A stretch of 64,000 nucleotides of DNA from Callipepla californica brunnescens (lineage: Eukaryota; Chordata; Aves; Galliformes; Odontophoridae), in assembly GCA_023055505.1 (NCBI GenBank), contig JALIRH010000004.1:37763502-37827501 (forward strand). Direction: 5' to 3'. The first letter of the stretch is position 1. The number at the start of each line of letters is the position of its first letter. The translations under genes and the position numbers were made by a program. Positions 1 through 13,800 of this stretch are shown piece after piece. The notes under the pieces are model-generated. The model saw only the letters and a program-made list of their open reading frames with translations. It ran no database searches and was not told where the DNA came from.

Positions 1-407
1 ATTTGTCACTATGATACTTCGTTTGCTTTTGACTTTCCATATAGGGCGTATAAAACTGTCTTCTGGCAATATTCAGAATATTCTGAGCTCATGCTGTACA
101 TTGCATGTACTGAAGCAAAAAACGTGGTATTGAGAATTTAGTGATCTATATGAAGAGGCTTAAGGATGGTAGATTTCACTTCCAAATCTTAAAAGAAAAA
201 AGATTTTTTTCTTTCAAAGGATTTGAAGCGTATAGATGATGTGCTGAGGGATTTGATTTAGTAGCTTAGTGGGTAGGGATGGTGGTAGGAGGATGGTTGG
301 ACTAGATGATCTTGTAGGTCCTTTCCAACCTAATGTATCTATGAATCTATGAAATGAATATTGTTATCTGGCTTACTTCTAATACTTCTGATTTTTTTAA
401 CTGTCAG
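1..407 (+). other. DGLUCY: DGLUCY intron (3' part)
   Basis: Intron upstream of the first visible exon. It holds a CR1 3' end (236-353) and then the branch point and T-rich tract of the 407 acceptor. No further exon is seen. Confidence 0.7.
236..353 (+). mobile_element. CR1 LINE 3'-end fragment, sense
   Basis: The text GGTTGGACTAGATGATCTTG, then AGGTCCTTTCCAACCTAATG and short tandem copies of a TATCTATGAA-type octamer, is the diagnostic 3' terminus of avian CR1 elements. Only about 120 bases remain and there is no coding part. The 3' tail ends about 55 bases before an exon, so the insertion sits very close to the acceptor region. Confidence 0.85.
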
Positions 408-558
408 ACAGCTGTACCATGCTACAGTATTTCTACTTTTAGCTGCAACCTAGTTGTCACAATGAGACCAATTCCTGAAAGCAAACTGGAAGCAGCTGTG
501 CTTGCAACATCTGAATTAAAAGAAACTCACGGAGCACCAATTCACATGGGTGACCCTG
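408..558 (+). CDS. DGLUCY: DGLUCY exon: DUF1445 core
   Basis: The acceptor is a T-rich tract ending ctgtcag at 407, and the donor is CCTG|gtcagt at 559. The exon begins in phase 0 and ends in phase 1. It encodes [25 protein letters not shown] and [20 protein letters not shown] and [10 protein letters not shown] are hallmarks of the bacterial YcsI / DUF1445 family, so this is the middle of the N-terminal catalytic-type module. The preceding exon should end in phase 0 and is outside the window. Confidence 0.93.
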
Positions 559-1815
559 GTCAGTATTTTTCATACTTCATTCCATGTGGGCTTTTTTACC
601 AATTATTAAAAAAAAATTAAAAATGCTGGAAGGGAAACCATGGGATGTGATAAGACTAAAATACCTGCCCTGCTATGTTTTTTCATTTTAACTATTTTAA
701 TGGTCAAAACCTCAGTTAGAGGGGAAAAAAAGAAAAAAGAAATTAGAAAAGGTAGTTTTTGAAAGAGTGGAATACATAGAATTATTGAATTCAGTCATAT
801 ATCAAGACTGCGTTTGGCAAGAAGTGTAGTTGCATTATTCTAAAATGTATGCAGTTTCATTTATATTTGAACTCCTTGTTGCCAGGGATTCCAGCAACAG
901 GGTAGAAAAGAGACTGATGGCATGGGAAGAAGTATGGGTGGATGTGTATGGATGACAGAAAGTTGTCAGTCAGTAGTCTCATGAGCTGCATACACAGCCA
1001 GATCACATTGCATGGCATGGAAGGTGATGCTGTCGGTAACAGTACACTGCTGTTATGTATTTGGTCTGAGTGCTTAAGTCCGAGGAACTAGTGATAATTC
1101 ATTACTTTGAGTAGAGATTGGGTGAGAGTCTCCACTGTGTTGGAGTAAAGGAAAAGACAGTTCAGTGAAAGCTGGCCAAGATTGAGATGTACTTTTCCAA
1201 CTCAGAGATGTAAAAGATTTTTCATTTCTTTAGCTAAATAATGCAGGAAACTAAAGGGAGCAGGACATGTTCCAGAAACAGTGCATGTTGCATTGCACTA
1301 ATTTGTTCTTGCTTGCCACTGTTGCAATTGTTATGTTGAGAGAAAAGATGCCTAATATCTTGGGAAGTCAGCATGCATATTGTGTTCGTATTTATTGCAA
1401 AAATGAAGTGAGCGCATGTTTTGAGCGCATTGTTTGTTTTTTGATGTTATGTACGAAAAGGAAAGGCAAGACAGCTCAGGTTCTGAGGACATGCACTCAA
1501 AGCAAACTAGGTATGCCACTTCAGTGGGATTTGCTACTGCTATTATTCTCTCAGTATTACTGGCTAGTATTCAGGGTCCCCCTCACCTTCTGTAATATTA
1601 CTGCTTGACTGAAATTTGTGATGGGTTTATATTGGTCAATGACAGGTCTGTTGGGAATAGAGCATCTTTCCAAGCCAGACTATGGAGATCCAGTTCACCT
1701 TCATCCTGACGATATTCCGGTGTTTTGGGCCAGTAGTGTAACAGGAATAGAAGCAGTCATCAACTGCAGTATGTACTGTCTTTGGAAACTCTTACTCATC
1801 CTTTGGTCTCTTTGT

Positions 1816-1893
<78 letters not shown>

Positions 1894-4800
1894 TGGCAGA
1901 AATCTAAAGCTCTGGCAGCATCAAAACCTCATTGTGATTTCCTACTTTTGAAATATTATTTTGTGTTACACCGCTGTAAAATAACACTAAGTGGGAGAAC
2001 AAAGTAAAGCAGCCAGGAATACGTTTTGTTGAGAGCTAGCAAACTGACCAGGAAAATATTTCGTTGTGATTTTGTGAAGAATTTCAGTTTTAGTTTTCGT
2101 GTCAAGATGAAGAACATGTGTGACACACTTCATATAACGGAAGCCTTATCATCTTGTAAAAAGTTATTGTCCTGTGCTTTACCCAGTCATTTACAGCAGA
2201 CATGAGTTCAAAGGGCAAGAAAACTTAACTAAACCATAGCAACAGCATTATATTGCTCCAAGTCATCAATCTATTACAATCTAAGTCACTTCTAGCTTCA
2301 TGAATATGCTGTCTTTTCATGTGATTTGGTGGGGCATATTTAAACTCAGTGTCAGCCACCTCTGTTTTCCTTTAAATTGCTGCCCATATATTCCCAACAG
2401 ATCCAACAAGCACATATCTTCCCCCTTTCTGCAATCCTAACAAAGCAATGTTTTGCTTGTTTAAGTGTGCCTGCTGTGATTTATTCACAAACACACCCAT
2501 TTTAGCAAAGCAAGTATTATGTTGATCAAGTGTCAAGACTTCCAGAATTAATTAAAATATTTTCAGATTAGGGAGGTAACATGCTATCAGACCTGAATAA
2601 ACTTGTTGTTCACCAGAGATTTAGTGCTTCTGAAATTCCCTCTTCTAGTTCTCTAGCAAAGAGAACTTTTGTCATCATTCCTTGCCCATTTATAGTTATC
2701 CTAGATAGGTAGACAAGATACTGTGCAAAGATGCTGTTTCCATTTTCTTCATTAACAATTACTTGTTGGCAAGTAGTAGTTAACACAATTCGTCACGTCA
2801 TTATTGAAATTATGTTCAGAGGTATAGAGGGACACAGAAACGGTCTAGAACCTAGGCAATTAGTTCTTACAGAACCAGCTTCACCAACACACTATGAAAA
2901 CTTAAGTGCTAACTTGTTCTTAGCTCAAAGCACTGCTTTTCCACGCATACCAAACCTAGTTTTCAGACTTGTCAATTCCTGACTGGCTTCCTTGAAGGGT
3001 ACCAAGTTGTCAGTTCCTGAGTTGCCTCAGGCTTATATCAGAGATGTTAGTGTAGAAAAACCTGATCTCAGCTACCCACATGAGCTTTTCAGAAGTGAAA
3101 ACATTCTCATATATATATATATGCACACATTTCTTTCCTCAATTTGTTTTTATTGCTGCAAAGTATTTTGAAATTCTGTGTTGTTAAATATCTTTTTGTG
3201 AATCTACCTCTCTGATATTTTGATAGATTGCAATAACAAAGTGTTTAATTGAAGTTCGTGGGTTTTTGTTGTTTTTTGTTTGTTTGTTTTTGGTGTTTGT
3301 TTTATCTGTTTTAGGATCTCCGTTGGCTTTTACACATTATTCTGGCTGCACGTTCATGACTGACCTGAAGAATGACAGTGCTACACTCAGATCCTCAAGA
3401 GAAGTCCCACAAGTCCACTGCATTTCAAAAGATCCTTTGCACTACAGTATGGTGTCAGCAGAAGCAGCAAAAAAGATAAAGACTCTAGAGAGCCTAATTG
3501 GAACAGATCCAGGTAAAAACAAAAAAATATCTTCCTTTAACAGATCTGTTATAAGGTAGGTATGAATGATCCTGTTTGTATAGCTATCCACAAATTTAAA
3601 GAATGGAATAATAACATGAAGACAACTTTAACATTACAAAAAATAATTTGTTAATATAACTTGGTGTTTAATTTTTCATGATGATATTTAATGCCAGAGT
3701 TTGATCTCAAACATTCAACATTACCAGTAAAGAAACACACAAGTTTGATTACTGTATTCTCTCAAAGTACACAGAAGCTTTTCTGTTTACAGCAGACTAG
3801 AGCGTCCACAGGGAATAAGAAATGTTTACTGAATAAATCTGAAATTGATATGTAAAGTACAGGGCATCTCAGCAAGCTCGTAGCAGCTGTGTATGTATTC
3901 ACTGTTGAGTAAACAACATGTTTCTTTAATATATTCATGACTAATGTTTTCTTACTGGGATATTCTAGTAGTTGCATTTGTTTTTCAAGCATCTCTCTCT
4001 AATGGGTGGAATTGCACCAAGCTCTGCTGACATATTCATCACTGAGTTCTTGTGTGATGGACCAAAGTGACCTGATCACAAGAGAATGTTGAAAGGTAGG
4101 GCCATGGGTGTACATAAAAGAAGAGAGGAGCCACTCCTAAAATACACACTGAATTAGTCCTTTCTGTCTGCTGTAAATTCGGATTTCAGTTTACCATGAA
4201 TTTTCTGAAGTCCTTTACAGGCAGCAGTGGAAAACAGCTAACAGGCAGCTCTCCCCAGCTCGGGGTTTGGCTGCATGCATATATTTGGGTCTGTTTATTT
4301 TTACTCACAAAGCCCTTCCTTTTATCCATTCCAGAGTTCAGCATGGCACAGTGCCATGCTCTGGAGAAATAGGAGACCTAACTTCAGAGCTAGCTTATTT
4401 TGTTGCTAAAAGAGATTGCCTACATTGCTACAGTACTTTATCTCACTTGAAACACTCCACTTCTCAGAGACTATTACATCCCTGTTTCTACCTGAATTCT
4501 GTTAAGAATTTTCTTCTGTATCCAGTGTTTACATTTTATCTATGTGTTGCCTATATATTATATCGGAGGAATTAGGAGAAAATGACAGAGGAAACAGTGT
4601 GTAACAAGAGGAAGAAAGAAAAAAACAGGGTGAGAAAAATTAAGATATGAAGAGACTAGGAAACAATAGCGAGGACTTGCCTCTCATCAGCTCATGAAAA
4701 TCAGTACGCTGTGCTAGTATTCATAGTTTTCAGGAATGCAAGCAAATCTAAAGGACTGCATTGCACATTTGTGTTTCTGAATCCTGGATAATGGAATAAG

Positions 4801-7800
4801 AAACAGCATAAGACTTACACAGATGCACAGTGTTGCCTTTTCAAGGACTGACCCAAGAGAAAAAGATCTGCTACTGTGCACCTAATTTGTCAAGGTCAGG
4901 TATCAGGTAACAAGAAGACCTTTCAGTAGTCACCTGGATAATACTGTAGTAATTGAGTTTATCTAGACTCCCAACAACTTACAAAATCTCTGAACCCTCA
5001 CTGTGGTTAATGATTTCATTAAGTTGAATTTATTTGGGAATTAACTCTTTTTTAAGCAATAGAGTTAAGTGGAGATAAAGAACCAGTTTACTCAACTGAG
5101 GTTTGCAATGTAACTTCTGTAATTTGTGGACAGTGAAGTATCAATCTAGCTTCAGTAGTTAGATGTGGTCTGGCATGACTATAACAGATTAAGGGAAGCA
5201 GTGTGAAAAGGAGGAAAGCAATATTTAATCAAATCTTTCTTTTAAAAAAAAGAAAAAAAAAAAAAGAAAAGAAAAAATGTTGTTTACACCAGTACCAAGA
5301 AATGCTAGTACAGTCATTTCTAAAACCCAGTTAACTGAAATTCTTCACCTGAAAGCACAGCTCACTCCCCTCATTACTCATATCCTATACCTTCGTAGGT
5401 TTCCTGAGGAAATCAGCCCAATTCCTACCTTGATGAGAGGTTTTTCTTTTCTTACTCCCCCCCCCCCCCCCCCCGACATATTGTGTCATTAAAGTATATG
5501 GATTCACCCAGACAGAAATTTCACAAAGGGAGCAACGTATTGAAGCATACTGCTCTCTTAAACAAGTCTCAAAAAATATTTTCCTAGGCGATCGGGGCAT
5601 CGGTCCTTTACTCTGCCCAGATGAGCTGCTGAAGGCCTGCCTGTCCCTCTCCCACTCTCGGTCCGTGTTAATAACCACTGGCTTTCCCACCCACTTCAAT
5701 TACGAGCCACCAGAAGAGAACGATGGGCCCCCAGGAGCCCTTGCTATTGCAGCCATGTTACAGGCCTTGGAGAAAGATGTAGCCATAGTAACAGATCAGA
5801 GAGCCATGGATCTGAATAAAAAGATTATTGAAGAGGCTGTGCAAATAGGTAAGAGACATTTTTCCACTTCTGTCTTGCTAACTCAAGCCAAGGTTCATTT
5901 GAGTTAATCTCATTGTAACTTAGTACAGGATTTATTTCTTTTCCAGAGAACAAGCAAGCATTCATCCTGTGCGCTCAGATCAGTGGTGCTATGATTTTCA
6001 GTTAAAGGTAGCTGGCAGCACATTAATGCTCATGCACCAGGGTGGTAAGCCTGGAAGAGCTGTTTTTGAAGAATTCTGGATGTCAGTTCTTGTTCTACTG
6101 GCCTGCTTTCTATCCCAAGATCCCATTTAACAGCCTAACATAAAAATTATTTTATTTTAAAGCAAGGATGCAGAAAGCTATCAGGAACTAAGTAAACCTG
6201 CTGAGTCCCAGATATTTTAACTGTTCCCCTTTAAAAAAAAAAAGTTCCTGGAACACACATTTTAAAAAAATTAAAGAAGCATCTGAATTGGTTTTATTTT
6301 CCTCCAGGAATCCTGAAGGAACCTGTCCCCTTACTGAGTTATCAAAGGGAAAGTGCCAATTCAGCTTTGAAATTTCTGTGTGAAAATGGGAATCCTGGAA
6401 GACCTAGGTATGTTCATTCTGCTTTTGAGAGGGGGTCACATTTCTACTGTGTAGAGTGATAATAAAAATAATGATCTAAGAAGGTGTAATGTTTGCAAGC
6501 TGTTAAGAACTGGAACAAATGGAACAAATTTGAATCAGAACATTTGTACTGGAGCACATGTAGAGAACTGAATTCCATGTTATTCTGAGAATATGCATTT
6601 CTGAAATACAAAAGGAAACAATACCTTATATATCAACAGCTCTTTTCCTGAGGGAAAATATATAAATATAAAAAGCTCATATATATATATATATATATAT
6701 TTATATGAGCTTTTCAGTTGTTATTCTACATTAAATAAGTGGAAAAAATTAGGATGCTGAGAGGTGGAGTCGGTAAAGGACCAGGGAAAAGAATTCATCT
6801 GCTTTCCAGAGCTTTGGTTCAACTTTAAGAACTGGGGAATCAAGTCTGATTTAGTAAACCTCAAGTGTCCTCAATACCATTCAAGTGTTTGTCCTATTGC
6901 CTTTAGGCAGCCCAAACCAAAATTATAGAAGTATGTACCAACTTCTGAATATTGATTTGTGCTGTTTGCATACATAGTGCTCAGTATACAATGTTGGGCA
7001 GAAATTCAGATGTATAGAAGTGTGTGATTAGGGTTAACACACTGGTGAATTTTGCTAAGTACTTCTATACACATTTAATTACTCAGTAAGCAACTTAAAT
7101 TTCCTTTAAATAGGCATACGCTGCTCATTTTTTATTGATCTTTCTGTGTGCAGCGTTTTAATCCCATCACCTTCAGCTTTTTCTTAATAAAAAAGATCTC
7201 TCCCTCTGGTATTTGGTTCATCAATTTATTCACATCCCATTTCCTTCTAAATAGGATCATAGACTCACTAAGGTTGAAAAAAACATCCAAGATCATCTAG
7301 TTCAACTGTTCACCTACCATCAACATTTCCCTGCTGGACCATGTCCTGTAGTACAATGCCTAAACATTTCTTGAACACTTGTGACTCTACCATTTCCCTG
7401 GGCAGTCTGTTCTAGCACCTGAAAACTCTTTTGGAGAAGTTGTTCCTAAGATCCAACCTGGATCTCTCTTGTTGCAACTTGCAGCCATTCCCTCTCATCC
7501 TATCATGTGGGAGTAGATGCCAACCCCCAGCTCACTACAACCTCCCTTCATGTAGTTGTAGAGGGCAATAAGGTCTCCCCTGCACCTCCTGTTCTCCAGA
7601 CTAAACAATCCCAGCTCCCTCAGCTGCTCCTCATAAGGCCTGTGCTCCAGAGCCCTCACTAGCTTAGTTGTGCTTCTCTGAACACACTCCAGGGCCTCAG
7701 CGTCTTTCTTGTAGTGAGGGGTAATGTTAGTGTGTGCCATAACTTCAGCATGATACTGTCTTCCATTTTAATGTACTGTTTTAAAAGCATGTTTTTATAG

Positions 7801-10800
7801 ACAAGCATAATTTAATTACAACCAGTTTCTATTTCAATCGGTTTCTTATTCCCCAAAACCCTGAAGTAAGTATTTCTTTAAAGCTGACAACTAAATTGTT
7901 TAAGGTCACCTCTGTCACAGTAGATACCCACACAGAAATCATTAAATAATTCAACAGGAACAGCAACCTCTTGACAGTAAAGCTGCAGAAACGGAAGCAA
8001 AATAATTCAATTATGATATTCAGTGGCAGAATCCAAAACTAAAATTCTGCTTAAAGCACTGTACATCTGCAGTACATCTGTGTACTTTCACTAGGAAAAA
8101 CTGATGTAGACTTAAAACAAATAAATCCCTCAAACCACAGCCCCAGCATATGAAGACCCAAATCAAAAACTCCCTGAATAGATAAAAGTGAAAAATTTCC
8201 AAGTAATGGTCTTTAAGCAGAGACTACATTTTTTCTACCAAGGACTTAAATAACCATCCAATAAACTCTTTTTTGTTTTGTCTGAAAACACAAAGACAGG
8301 CAGCTTGTAAGACACTGCACATTTTAACATCAAACAGAGCAAGCCCAGATGGCTGACCCTAAGAAACATCCATTTGGAAGAGTCCAGGAACTTCTCTATT
8401 TATTGCAACAAATGTAGTTTGAGGAGGCTGCAGTAAATCTACAGGTAGACTAGGTTAACTTTGAAAATAAACTGTAGAGAACTGCACAGAGAAATAACAA
8501 AACAGTATCCACATTTTACCTTACATCCCAAATATCCAAAAAGCAGAACTAAACGCAGCAGGAGAAACAGCCAACAGAGAAATTTTTAGGAGAACCATAG
8601 CTTCAACTCCTTTCTGCCTCTCTCTAATCAGATTTGATCACCTGATAGCAATAGAACGTGCTGGGATGGCTGCTGATGGCAATTACTACAACGTCAGAAA
8701 AGTTAACATTAAACATCTAGTGGATCCTATAGATGAACTATTTTTAGCTGCACAAACCATTCCAGGAATAACAACAACAGGTACGTATGCATCTGTGTTA
8801 CAGTCTCAGAAGTGAGAGAAGCAAGAAACAGGAACTTGAACTTACTGGAAGCCAAGTGAAGCAGGAGGCAGGTGCTGAAGAGATAGCTGCTTGAGGGCTA
8901 CGGCTGTTTGTTTGGCTGTGTTGAATTTAAAGAGGCAGTGTTAGAGAAAATTCCAGGTTCCCCTGGAAGGGTGCCCATAGAGGAACTGAATTCAGAGTTG
9001 TTTAAGAACAAATAAGTGAGCCCAGGTGTGTGTATCATCATTATGTGAGCATTACACACATATGAGTGGGCCTACTTACAGTCCCCTAAGTCTAGTTTTT
9101 GACACTGACTTCATTCTGTATTTTGTAGGTGAAAGGCAGCAGAGAAAGCAAATGACTACTGAATTTTGAAATATTGCAACCATTTTATGGTTGGTATACC
9201 TGTGTTAAAACAGCAGCCCAGATACAACCTTCATTTATGCTGCAATTAACAGTACATTCTCCTGAGCAAAGACTGCATAGTCTCATCTGGTGCAGTAGGT
9301 CCTTTTCTGTAAGAAAATATAAGTGTGATATACTAATCTTGAAAGGAGTGCATTGTCCTTAGTGCTGCTGAGAGATAACTCTGAATTTCACTTAGAGAAG
9401 TTTAGTACAGAGTTATGTGAGATATTTATGCAGCTAAATTTATTGATTTTCAGCACTTTAAGTGTAAATTACAAATACTGTACTTTCTGTGACACATATT
9501 ATGCATAAGTTACATCTGAAATTCAAATGCCATACATCGCAGTGAGGATTTGGAGCTTTTCACAGCTCTGGAAATGGATATTCTTTTTCACAGAAATTAA
9601 CTAGCATGAATTTCAGGATATTCCATTTAAACTAACAGGTAAAAGATTTACTTCCACTTAATTAATTGGATTTTTTTTCCTTTTTTTTTTTTTTTTTTAT
9701 AATATGCTGGTAAGAGACTAAAGGCGGTTTTTAAGCTGATAATTTGTGTTATCCTCATCTCCACGTTTCGGAATGACAAATGTAGGGTTCTGACATTACA
9801 TAAGTCCCACTGGTTTTACTGAAAGCATTGTTAATAAGGATTTCTGGAAGACAAATACAAAGTATTTCTGCTTGACCAACAAAAATAGAGGCACTGCTCT
9901 CTAAATATATAAACACTTTAAAAAACCTGCAGTTTTTCATAGCTTACCAAAAATCACTTGATGATTTTGATTTCTTTTGCCTGCCCTAGCACTACATACA
10001 CTGCATACACACATTTACAGGTCAGCCTGTTCTAAAGTGCTATTCAGCTATTTGTTTCATGATGTTATGCTTACAGATGTTTTTGATGTAAAGGGATAAA
10101 TCATTTCTTATGGAGCTTTGAACTCTCACGAAAATTCTTGGGAAAGGTTCTGGCTCCTTTATAAATGGAATGTTATATGCTGGTTTCATACTCATTTGGT
10201 CTTCTTCTCTTTTGAATAAAGGTGTTGGAGATGGAGGAAATGAATTAGGAATGGGTAAGGTAAAAGATGCTGTAAAGAAGCACATAAAAAATGGAGATGT
10301 TATAGCTTGTGATGTTGAAGCTGACTTTGCTGTTGTAGCTGGTAAGGAATTTTTTGTGTGTGGGAGAGTTGTTGATGTTGTGAAGAGAACTGAAAAGAAA
10401 GTGCCTGTCTTTCCAAGTAATTTGTATTGGCCCTTAATTTGTATGATTGCATTCAGTCTCTGGATTGCGTCCATTTTCTGAACAGTTAAGCAACAACCAT
10501 ACAGCTAGGAATGGCTGAAAATTGAGGATGCTCAGTCAAAAGTGCATTTAATTGGAAACAACTGGGCAAATCTTGAATATTCTGGAAAAAATCACACCTT
10601 AAATGAAATAACAGGGAAGTGTGATCTGAGAATTAAAAGAAAAATGTCTGTGTATATATGAATTTTCAGTATAACTGATGAATGTCTGTGGGTGTGACTG
10701 TACCAGGCCAAAATCAGCAATATTGCTCTTACACAAGGAGATAAATTCGTTCAGCAGCCATACTTATGCATATCTTAATGTACAACAGAAGTTGAATGTT

Positions 10801-13800
10801 ACTGCTTAAAATTCTCTTCAAACTTCTTTACCAGAATTAAATAAACTCCTTTGTGTAGAGACATATTCAGCAAGAACAGTTTATGAACTTAATGGTCCAT
10901 GTGGTCCTTGGGCTCAGGTTTCTAACCTGAGTTGGAACACATGCATTTCCAACATTGCAGAGACTAGAACAGCAATTTTAGAGGTGAGAAAGGAGATTGC
11001 AGCGATAGTTTTATCTACTTCTCATTGTTTAATGCACATGTCACACATACATGGCTGTTGTGGAAATCCTAACGATTTCTACCTTGAAAGCAGTCATCAC
11101 ATCTGGATCCCAAAAGCAAGTAAGGGCAATGCTCAGACATTTGAGAGGATGCACTGAAACACACACTGAAACATCCTCCACAGGTTTTGAAAATCTGGCT
11201 GTTCTGCGTCACGGGTGGAGGTGCCAGAGAGAACTTCTCACAGCAAGTTTCAAATCTAACATTCTCCAATACAGTCCTGACAAAGCTGTCAAACAAGTCT
11301 GCATAGAGTTACTTAATTACAGCACACAGACAATTTGTGGATATTAACTACATTTGGATGAATGTCTTTTTGCACACAGCGTTTAAACAAAAGATACATC
11401 AAGACACAGACAACGAGCAATTCCACCCGACCTTCGTATGTCATAAAATAGCTGAACTCTTTAATCAGGTATTATCTGTGACCAACAAGGAACCCTCTGG
11501 AATGGTGCAGCGTTACACTAAGAAATCGGACTTCAGTGAAAATTTGCATGGTTTTACTTCACCCCAAATCATCTTCTTCTGCACTGTTAAAGGCAAAAGA
11601 CGCCGAGCAGTAACACAGTTCATGGATTTCACATACACCAAATAACATCTTCTTATAGACCATGTCATAGTTTTTGTTTTATTGGTAGACAAACCAGAGA
11701 GTAAGCTAGGAGAAAACACAGAAATTCAGTCTGAAATACTAATGAAAACATTTTAATATCATACCCAACTGTAGGTTTCTGAAATATATCTTCCAAATCA
11801 ATTCTACTGACATTGATATCCCAGTTCCATTTCAGCATCGCTGTGTGACTCAGCTGAAGTGCCTAATGACTTCTTAAGGTTAGGGATGTCTACAATAACT
11901 GTTGTTTAATGTTATTATTTTTAACAATTTGTTCTCATGCTGTTTCTTCTGTTTTGCAGGCGTTTCCAACTGGGGAGGCTATGCCATTGCTTGTGCTCTG
12001 TATATTCTCAGCACCTGTGAAATACATGATCGCTATCTGAGGAGAGCTGTTGGGTTTTCACAGTCACCAAAGAAGACAGTCTGGCTCTCAGCGCTTCCAT
12101 CAGTTACAAAGGTAAATTCCAGAGGGCAGGAAGCTGTGACTTGCTGATGAGCAGATGGGATCTGCTATCAGCCACTAAATCCTGCCCCGTTATTGCTTTT
12201 CCTTTGGGGTCTTTCGAGAATTTCTGGCTAACCTGCTTTCACAGTGTTTAGAATATTCAATAAAGAAATCAAGGCAGTATGAACATCAAAAGCCCCAGAA
12301 ATGAATTTATTTCTGCCTTGTAACTTCAGGCATAAAATCATGCTGCAACATCCAGCATAGATACTGTCTGAAGTGCTGGAGTATTTTCACTAAGATGACA
12401 GTATGTTTGGCCTGAAATTCCAAGGTTTTTTTGAGTAGGTCATACTTTTTGTTGCTGTTTTGATTGCTCATGTAAAGGATATAAAACTGAAACCAAGCCC
12501 AACTTTCAGCTCAGCTGAATTTGCTTATCCTCTTGTAACAAAGCATAAGGCAGCTCCAACGTTAGATCAGTTATTGCTCATTGTATGCTTTTTCCATTTA
12601 CATCTCCTTGTTTTCCCTTTAAGTTAACATATCCCAAATCTACTGTGATTGTGTTTCCTGGTAATGAGATACTGCAATTAAATTGGATACTGTATACAGG
12701 AAATCCTTCTTGCTTTTGTTTTACGATGTTATGCAGCTGGCTATATTGATAATAATCCAATAACGAGCTGTTGAAAGTTCAGCACAAAATCTATTGAGAT
12801 AAAACTAATGGAAACAGTTTTGTGGGAAGAAAGAAAATGACAAATTGTCTGACAAGAGAAGATTGTATCTTTAATTATAAATCTTGCAACAGTAAACAGT
12901 GCAGAAGATTTCCTGAGTTTGAACACATTATTGTTCACCTACTCCATTAGTACAAAAAAATAGAATCATACCATTTGCAGCTGCTTTCTGACCAATAGTT
13001 TCTTTTAATGCTGCAATAATTCCCCTAGTGGGATAAAAAGCACCACTGTACCCACCTCAATGTTAGTATCTGTGTACTTGCTTTCTTATAATGTTTTATT
13101 TTTCTTCCAAAACTCCTTTCCTTCCATGAAAACCATAGACCGTAACAACTAAACAAAGATGACTTCCCCTGGAATGTGTTATTTCTCTGCAGCCTTGTGT
13201 TAAAGCAAAATCATGAGTGCACTGTAACAAAACTCAGGACTGCAGTGCTCTCTATTTCCGCTCAATAGAACGTGAAGATTGTTCCAAATTATTCTTTACA
13301 TATATTTTACTAAGAGATACAGAGAAGCATTTGGTGATTGCTGAGAACTTTATCAGCGAGAAACAACTTGACCTAGGCAGTTTTACTTACCTTCCACAAT
13401 CGTGGAGTTGAATCACAACTGAGTCACTTCATATGATGTTGGTTGGATTTTTTTACATTCCTTGTGCTTTTCTGAGGCGGATTTGGGAAAGATGTTAATT
13501 CTTATGGATACAAGTAAATCTAATGGTGAATAACGTCAACCAACTCTGCATTTTCCTGCAACTCACAACCAGGTTAATACATTGGGCAGTTCTGCCACTG
13601 AACTCTTTATTAATGTAAGAAAAAGACCATATAGTACCTCTTTCAGAGGTGTGATCTGCACAATCAGGAGAAATATATAAAGGTGTCATTTGTTTTAATG
13701 TTCTTTACATTTTTTTTCATTCACAAGGGAGTTTTCCCAGGAATTAAATGCAAAATACCAAGTTCTTTATCAAAGAATTTGGTGGGTTTGGATTTTGGTG

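Larger units (their letters stand above)
6408..8631 (+). other. DGLUCY: DGLUCY intron with palindrome and CR1
   Basis: Contains an AT-rich perfect palindrome (6671-6714) and an antisense CR1 copy (7254-7740). The remaining sequence shows no exon-like block. Confidence 0.6.

Noticed and set aside
1618..2007. 129-codon frame extending past the DGLUCY exon through the microsatellite
   Set aside because: The part beyond 1768 is intronic read-through ending in a Cys/Val and Arg/Glu repeat encoded by the TG/AG tract.
7495..7740. 81-codon frame on the - strand
   Set aside because: It is the end of a CR1 reverse transcriptase, not a host gene.
10040..10474. 144-codon frame antisense to a DGLUCY exon
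   Set aside because: It is the complement of the [10 protein letters not shown] exon and its flanks; the + strand frame is the real one.
11051..11347. Open frame of 98 codons in a DGLUCY intron
   Set aside because: No family resemblance and no acceptor/donor pair in phase with the neighbouring DGLUCY exons.
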